64,000 nucleotides of DNA, taken from Rhodococcus coprophilus NBRC 100603. Its GTDB lineage: Bacteria; Actinomycetota; Actinomycetes; Mycobacteriales; Mycobacteriaceae. Position numbers and translations under genes: made by a program. The notes below the pieces were generated by a model. That model did no database searches, was not told the origin of the DNA, and saw nothing but the letters and a program-made list of their open reading frames with translations. Below are positions 57,855-64,000 of this stretch, in pieces (position 1 is the first letter of the stretch; the number at the start of each line of letters is the position of its first letter). Location: assembly GCF_001895045.1 (NCBI RefSeq), contig NZ_BDAM01000001.1, positions 372,001 through 436,000 of the forward strand. Direction: 5' to 3'.

Positions 57855-58658
57855 TCAGCCGAGCGAAACCGAGGACGCGTAATCGTCGACCGGCAGGTCG
57901 CCGACCACGACGGCGGTCACCTTCGAACTCTTCAAGGTGAGACTGCCGCCGTGGTTGTCGAGGAACGCGGTGTCCGCCGCATCCCGGCCGGTCGCGATCC
58001 GCACCAGCGACGAGCGCGGGGCCAACCGCGTCGGGTCCACGACGTGCCAGGCACCGTCGACGTAGGCCTCGGTGACGGCATGGAAATCCATCGGACTGCA
58101 GCCGGGAGCGTAGACCGACACCAGCCGCGCCGGAATGTTCACCGCCCGCAACAGCGCAATGGTCAGATGCGCATAGTCGCGGCACACTCCGGCGCCGGTG
58201 AGCAGCGTGTCCGTGGCACTGTCGGTGCCGCGACTCGCCCCCGGCGTGTACAGCAGATGCTGTTCGACGAACTCGACGATCCGCGCGAGAGTCTCGGCGT
58301 CCGGTTCCGGAGATCCGAAGCGCGACGCCGCGAAGCCGAAGAACCTGTCCGCCTCCGCGTAGCGGCTGGGGCGCAGGTACATCGACAGGTCGGCATCGGT
58401 GACCGGGGTGGCCGGAAACGAACCGTGCACCGTGGCCGAGTATTCGACAGTCACCTTGCCGGGCGCGCAGTCGAGCATGTGGATGCGGCTGCCGTGCTCG
58501 ACCACGATCTCCCGCGGCGAGATCTCGTCGTCGTTGCGGATCACCCGCATCGACTCACGCACCTCGGCATCGCCCGGGTTCGCGACAGCGATCTTCATCT
58601 CGATCCGGGTGGCTTCGGTGACTTCGAACTCGAGCACAGCGGCGACTTCGCGTTTCAT
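57855..58658 (-). CDS. Transglutaminase-like cysteine protease family protein
   Basis: A 267-residue protein with the bacterial transglutaminase-like fold. The N-terminal beta domain (about residues 1-110) is followed by the catalytic Cys in LLTGAGVCRDYAHL near residue 158 and the His and Asp in MDFHAVTEAYVDG and HVVDPTR. Proteins of this type are often encoded near DUF403 and DUF404 genes, absent here. No signal peptide, so it is probably cytoplasmic. Function unknown; a peptidase or transglutaminase role is possible. Lies between the aro genes and the DinB-like gene. Confidence 0.88.
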   Translation of the reverse strand: MKREVAAVLEFEVTEATRIEMKIAVANPGDAEVRESMRVIRNDDEISPREIVVEHGSRIHMLDCAPGKVTVEYSATVHGSFPATPVTDADLSMYLRPSRYAEADRFFGFAASRFGSPEPDAETLARIVEFVEQHLLYTPGASRGTDSATDTLLTGAGVCRDYAHLTIALLRAVNIPARLVSVYAPGCSPMDFHAVTEAYVDGAWHVVDPTRLAPRSSLVRIATGRDAADTAFLDNHGGSLTLKSSKVTAVVVGDLPVDDYASSVSLG

Positions 58659-58698
58659 GATGACGATCCTGTCACCCGGGCCGCCGGACAGCGAACCG

Positions 58699-60369
<1,671 letters not shown>

Positions 60370-61557
60370 CTACCGCGGCGGGCGCGCCGCAATACCTTTC
60401 AGGTAGTTGTCGATGTTGCTCACCGTTTCGGGAAGCGAGTCACCACCGAACTTCTCGAGAGCGGCCTGCGCCACGACGAGCGCGACCATGGCTTCGGCGA
60501 CGACACCCGCGGCGGGCACAGCACACACGTCGGAGCGCTGATGGATGGCGACGGCTTCGTCGCCGGTGGTCATGTCCACGGTCGACAGGGCACGCGGGAC
60601 GGTCGAGATCGGCTTCATCGCGGCACGCACCCGCAGGGTTTCGCCGTTGGTCATGCCGCCTTCGATACCGCCTGCACGGTTGGTGGAGCGGAGCACACCG
60701 TCGGGGCCGGGTCGCATCTCGTCGTGAGCGGCACTGCCGCGTCGCCGCGCGGTCTCGAAGCCGTCGCCGACCTCGACACCCTTGATGGCCTGGATTCCCA
60801 TGAGCGCCGCGGCAAGTCGCGAATCGAGGCGTTCGGCGCCGCTGACGAACGAACCCAGCCCGACGGGCAGGCCGTGGACGACGACCTCGACGATGCCGCC
60901 GAGAGTGTCGCCGTCGCGCTTGGCTGCCTCGATCTCGGCGATCATCGATTCTTCGGCGGCCTTACCGAACGCACGTACGGGGCTCGCGTCGATCGCGGCG
61001 AGGTCGTCGGCTCCGGGCTCCGGACCGACGTACGGGTCCGACGCGCCGATGGAGATCACGTGGGAGACGACCTCGGCGCCGAACGCCTGCCGGAGGAAGT
61101 TGCGGGCCACTGTTCCGGCCGCGACGCGCGCCGCGGTCTCTCGTGCACTCGCTCGTTCGAGCACCGGCCGGGCGTCGTCGAACCCGTACTTGAGCATTCC
61201 CGAGAAGTCGGCGTGTCCGGGCCGGGGACGGGTGAGCGGAGCGTTGCGGGCCTGGCCGTCGAGCAACTCCGGCGCGACCGGATCGGCGGACATGATGGTT
61301 TCCCACTTGGGCCACTCGGTGTTGCCGATTTCGATGGCGATCGGGCCGCCGAGCGTGCGCCCGTGCCGGACGCCGCCGATGATGGTGACCTTGTCGGCCT
61401 CGAACTTCATGCGGGCGCCGCGGCCGTAACCGAGCCGTCGGCGCGCGAGCTGGTCTGCGATGTCGTCCGATGTCACCTCGACAGCGGCAATCATCCCCTC
61501 GAGCATCGCGACGAGGGCGGGACCATGGGATTCTCCAGCAGTTATCCAACGCAGCAC
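60370..61557 (-). CDS. aroC: Chorismate synthase
   Basis: Final shikimate-pathway step, an FMN-dependent elimination giving chorismate. The 395-residue protein begins [15 protein letters not shown], has [47 protein letters not shown] and the C-terminal [17 protein letters not shown], all hallmarks. GTG start with GGAAGGA upstream; an earlier in-frame ATG lacks family similarity. First gene of aroC-aroK-aroB, downstream of a prepilin peptidase gene, as in mycobacteria. Confidence 0.98.
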   Translation of the reverse strand: MLRWITAGESHGPALVAMLEGMIAAVEVTSDDIADQLARRRLGYGRGARMKFEADKVTIIGGVRHGRTLGGPIAIEIGNTEWPKWETIMSADPVAPELLDGQARNAPLTRPRPGHADFSGMLKYGFDDARPVLERASARETAARVAAGTVARNFLRQAFGAEVVSHVISIGASDPYVGPEPGADDLAAIDASPVRAFGKAAEESMIAEIEAAKRDGDTLGGIVEVVVHGLPVGLGSFVSGAERLDSRLAAALMGIQAIKGVEVGDGFETARRRGSAAHDEMRPGPDGVLRSTNRAGGIEGGMTNGETLRVRAAMKPISTVPRALSTVDMTTGDEAVAIHQRSDVCAVPAAGVVAEAMVALVVAQAALEKFGGDSLPETVSNIDNYLKGIAARPPR

Positions 61558-61605
61558 ACCGTTATCCTTCCACGCGCGCCGCCCGCGCGGTGACGCCACC
61601 CCTGG

Positions 61606-62208
61606 TCAAGACTCCAGGCACAATCCGAGCATCGCGGCGGCGCACATCGACGGTCCGTGCGGTACCCCGGGCGGCGCGGGGTCCGGGCGGGGAACCCGGC
61701 GGTGCACGACGCCGAGAACCGCGGCGGCCAGCACGGTCAGGACGGACGGGAGCAACGCCGCGACCAGCCACGCCCGGGCGCCCGCGACCGCGGCGGCGCC
61801 CCCGAGCGCAACGGCGAGTTTCACGTCACCGGCGCCGAGTGACCGCGGGGACACCAGGTGCACGACGAGCATCGGGGCCGTCATCAGCGCGGCCCCCGCC
61901 AACGCCGCACTGCCGTGGCCGGTGATCGACGCGACCGACAGCACGGCGACTCCACCACCGAGAGTGAGAACGTTCGGCAATCGCCGCACCAGGATGTCGA
62001 CGGTGGCCAGGCCGACGCTCCACCAACCCAGGACTGCGAAGGCGAGGACCGCGAGCGGTGTGCCGGCCGACGTCGCGACCGCGCCGATCACCGCGCACGC
62101 GATCTCGCACATCCCCGCCGCGGGAACTCTGCCCGCCGATCGAGCCGCCGACGCGTATACCGCCGACCCTGCCGCGGCACCCGCGACCACGCCCCCCACG
62201 ATCGTCAT
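61606..62208 (-). CDS. Type IV prepilin peptidase-like (A24 family)
   Basis: A 200-residue membrane protein with about six hydrophobic helices. Both catalytic aspartates of A24 peptidases can be seen: the first in LATVDILVRRLPN and the second in SLGAGDVKLAVALG (family GxGDxKL). It lacks the N-terminal methyltransferase domain, as do many actinobacterial forms. It would cut leader peptides of type IV pilus or Flp/Tad pilins; no pilin genes are in this window. The start is uncertain: ATG at 62208 is used, but GTG codons lie just upstream and no good ribosome-binding site is visible. Confidence 0.82.
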   Translation of the reverse strand: MTIVGGVVAGAAAGSAVYASAARSAGRVPAAGMCEIACAVIGAVATSAGTPLAVLAFAVLGWWSVGLATVDILVRRLPNVLTLGGGVAVLSVASITGHGSAALAGAALMTAPMLVVHLVSPRSLGAGDVKLAVALGGAAAVAGARAWLVAALLPSVLTVLAAAVLGVVHRRVPRPDPAPPGVPHGPSMCAAAMLGLCLES

Positions 62209-62381
62209 CACGGGCACGAGCGTGCCCCGGCGTGCCACGCACCGGAAGCCACCCGGCGTCACAACCGGCTTTCCGGGGAGAAACACGAGTCCTGTGGACA
62301 AACCCGAATCCGGTGCAGAAGCGGCGGACTCTGGGAGCATCGGCGGAGAGGTCTCCCCGGTCACCGGAAGGAACGCTGGAC

Positions 62382-62741
62382 ATGGAGCTTTCGTCGATCC
62401 TCGAGCATGTCGGTTCTGCGGTCGACGTCGTGGGTGTCGCGGCCATCGTGCTGGGCGCCGCGCTCGCAACCTGGACTGCGGTGGCGGCGTGGGTGCGTTC
62501 GCCGGGGACGGCGGTATACGAACAGTACCGGCGCAGTCTGGGTCGCTCGATCCTGCTCGGTCTGGAATTTCTGGTGGCGGCGGACATCATCAAAACCGTG
62601 GCGGTCACCCCCACGTTCACTTCCGTCGGGGTGCTCGCGTTGATCGTGCTGATCCGAACCTTCCTGAGCTGGTCGCTGCAACTCGAGATCGACGGTCGCT
62701 GGCCCTGGCAGCGCAACCGACCGTCGGATTCCACCGGCTGA
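62382..62741 (+). CDS. DUF1622 membrane protein
   Basis: A 119-residue protein with three hydrophobic helices (about residues 14-36, 56-76 and 80-98), matching the pattern of DUF1622: VDVVGVAAIVLGAALATW, then YRRSLGRSILLGLEFLVAADIIKTV, and a conserved ALIVLIRTFLSWSLQLEI. Function unknown. The ATG follows GGAAGGAAC. Divergent from the prepilin peptidase gene and convergent with the glycosidase-like gene. Confidence 0.85.
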   Translation: MELSSILEHVGSAVDVVGVAAIVLGAALATWTAVAAWVRSPGTAVYEQYRRSLGRSILLGLEFLVAADIIKTVAVTPTFTSVGVLALIVLIRTFLSWSLQLEIDGRWPWQRNRPSDSTG

Positions 62742-62797
62742 CGTCGCTTGCGCAGCCTGATGTCACTACCTCAGCCTGATGTCGCTTGCGTACCGGG
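62742..62797. repeat. Nested direct repeats between convergent genes
   Basis: The gap holds two copies of CAGCCTGATGTC (62753-62764 and 62772-62783) and two of GTCGCTTGCG (62743-62752 and 62781-62790) flanking them. It is short and has no hairpin; function unknown. Confidence 0.7.
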
Positions 62798-64000
62798 TCA
62801 TCGCGGCTCGGCCGCGCCGGACCAGGACCCGGCCGCCGTCACCCACAGCATCTCGTAGGCCGACCACTCGATCTGCCGACCGTCGACGTAGGCACTGATC
62901 CTCCGATCCGTGGTGTTGACGATCACGCGGGCGCGGTCGGACTCGAGAGCGAGCAACCCGTCCGCCACGTCCACCTTCCGCCGCACGACAGTCGGTGGAA
63001 ACCAGCGGGCGAAGCGCTGGAGTACATCGAGAAAGGGCAGAGGCCGGCCACCGCCGGTCGCCCAGGTGTCCGTCCACAGACACTCGGCACACTCCGCTCC
63101 GTCCGGGCGCGGGTTCCAGTACAACACCGTGTCCGCGCCACTACTCGCGAGCTCGATCATCGCGGCGACGCGCAGCGCAACCTGACGCTCCGACGACCAT
63201 CCCGGCCCGGCCGGCTCGACATACCACTCGGTCCACCAAATGGGAACATCGACCTGCGCTCGGAGCCAAGTGGTGACTGCCGCGAACTTCTGCACGGCGG
63301 TGAACTCGTCCGGGGCGCCCTGTGCGGTGGTCGCGTGCGCGTCGACGGCGACGAAGTCGACGCCCTTCCTGCCCAGATTCCAATAGACGAAAGCGTCGAT
63401 GTATCGCTGGTCCACGGCCCCCCAAGGGCCCTGCAGCAGCGGAGAGCTGTCGGGGGAGCCCAGCGGTTTACTCGCGAACTCCACGTAGGGCCCACCGACG
63501 AGGTTCGCGGGGTTCACTGCCTTCACCGCGTCGTAGACAAGGTTGTAGAGATCGGTGTAGCTACGCGCGTCCCATCGTCCCAGTTCGTCGTCGAAGAACC
63601 CTTTGAACTCGTTCCAGACGACGAAATGGCGGACGTAGGGATAGCGCTCGGCCACTGTGGCACTCAGCGCAGCGAAATCGGCGAAGTGTTCGGGGCGCGG
63701 CGCAACTTCCAAGCGGTCCCAATCGGTCTCTCCGGGCTCGCCGCCCTTCATCCAGTCCGGGGCGCAGCACAGGACGATCACCGGAATGCCGCCGCTGCGG
63801 CGAATGAAGTCCATTCGCCGGTCCAGGCTGCGAAAATCGTATCGGCCGGGTGAGGGCTCCGGGTTGTCCGCTCCCCAGCCCATGATGGCCTGAGCCTGCA
63901 CCATGGGTACCGACTCGATCGCCCCGCCGGCCGTTGCGACCGCCGGGGGGTCACCGTCGTCGGCGCTGAACTGTGTGTGCGTGAATCCCCAGCCGGGCCA
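62798..64000 (-). CDS. Clan GH-A glycoside hydrolase-like protein (N-terminus outside window)
   Basis: The visible 400 residues form a TIM-barrel glycosidase resembling GH39-type enzymes. The acid/base Glu appears in RHFVVWNEFKGFFDD and the nucleophile Glu in VPIWWTEWYVEPAG. The frame stays open to the window edge, with GWGFTHTQFSADDGD upstream of the first visible ATG and a continuing match, so the start lies outside. The C-terminus is a small beta-sandwich (VDVADGLLALESDRARV). The substrate and export cannot be judged without the missing N-terminus. Confidence 0.78.
   Translation of the reverse strand, partial: WPGWGFTHTQFSADDGDPPAVATAGGAIESVPMVQAQAIMGWGADNPEPSPGRYDFRSLDRRMDFIRRSGGIPVIVLCCAPDWMKGGEPGETDWDRLEVAPRPEHFADFAALSATVAERYPYVRHFVVWNEFKGFFDDELGRWDARSYTDLYNLVYDAVKAVNPANLVGGPYVEFASKPLGSPDSSPLLQGPWGAVDQRYIDAFVYWNLGRKGVDFVAVDAHATTAQGAPDEFTAVQKFAAVTTWLRAQVDVPIWWTEWYVEPAGPGWSSERQVALRVAAMIELASSGADTVLYWNPRPDGAECAECLWTDTWATGGGRPLPFLDVLQRFARWFPPTVVRRKVDVADGLLALESDRARVIVNTTDRRISAYVDGRQIEWSAYEMLWVTAAGSWSGAAEPR

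Overview
The window is high-GC DNA with many GTG starts and chains of genes overlapping by four bases. Gene content and order match Actinomycetota of the order Mycobacteriales, most likely Rhodococcus or a close relative (inferred from remembered mycobacterial gene order; no search was run). Most of it is a housekeeping block conserved with mycobacteria: secG-tpiA-pgk-gap-whiA-yvcK-rapZ-uvrC, then the riboflavin genes, rpe, rsmB-fmt, priA-metK-coaBC-rpoZ-gmk-mihF, the pyrimidine operon pyrF-carB-carA-(membrane protein)-pyrC-pyrB-pyrR, nusB-efp-pepQ, and aroB-aroK-aroC. Nearly all of these lie on the minus strand.

Layout: 1-5.7 kb holds the secG end, an MFS exporter, lower glycolysis and whiA. 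5.7-9.8 kb holds yvcK, rapZ and uvrC. 9.8-14.5 kb holds a PH-like membrane protein, ribH, ribBA, ribC, ribD and rpe. 14.6-30.8 kb is an accessory block that separates rpe from rsmB-fmt, genes that adjoin in mycobacteria. It holds a channel-FUSC fusion, an ammonium transporter with a PII-like C-terminal domain, a urease operon (ureA, a His-rich CbiX-like gene, ureB, ureC, ureF, ureG, ureD), a urea transporter, a class II fructose-1,6-bisphosphatase, a CrcB/Fluc pair and a PfkB kinase. 30.9-36.9 kb has rsmB, fmt, a DUF2804 protein, a secreted lipase, a secreted SxxK protein and an ABM protein. 36.9-52.3 kb is priA to pyrR. 52.4-64 kb is nusB-efp-pepQ, several small or poorly known genes, a self-contained HTH/hydrolase pair, the aro genes, a prepilin peptidase, a DUF1622 protein and the start of a clan GH-A glycosidase.

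The accessory block reads as a nitrogen unit: urea enters through the UT-type channel, urease splits it, and the Amt protein handles ammonium. Two of its parts are unusual. The Amt protein carries its own divergent PII-like domain at the C-terminus, lacking the T-loop tyrosine and the GDGK B-loop. The urease operon lacks ureE and instead has, between ureA and ureB, a CbiX-like protein ending in a 50-residue tail with 14 histidines, which could serve nickel delivery. A third notable element is a perfect 23-bp inverted repeat that contains the probable promoter of a leaderless HTH gene at 55.9 kb.

No tRNA, rRNA, CRISPR array, insertion sequence, phage gene or replication origin was recognised.
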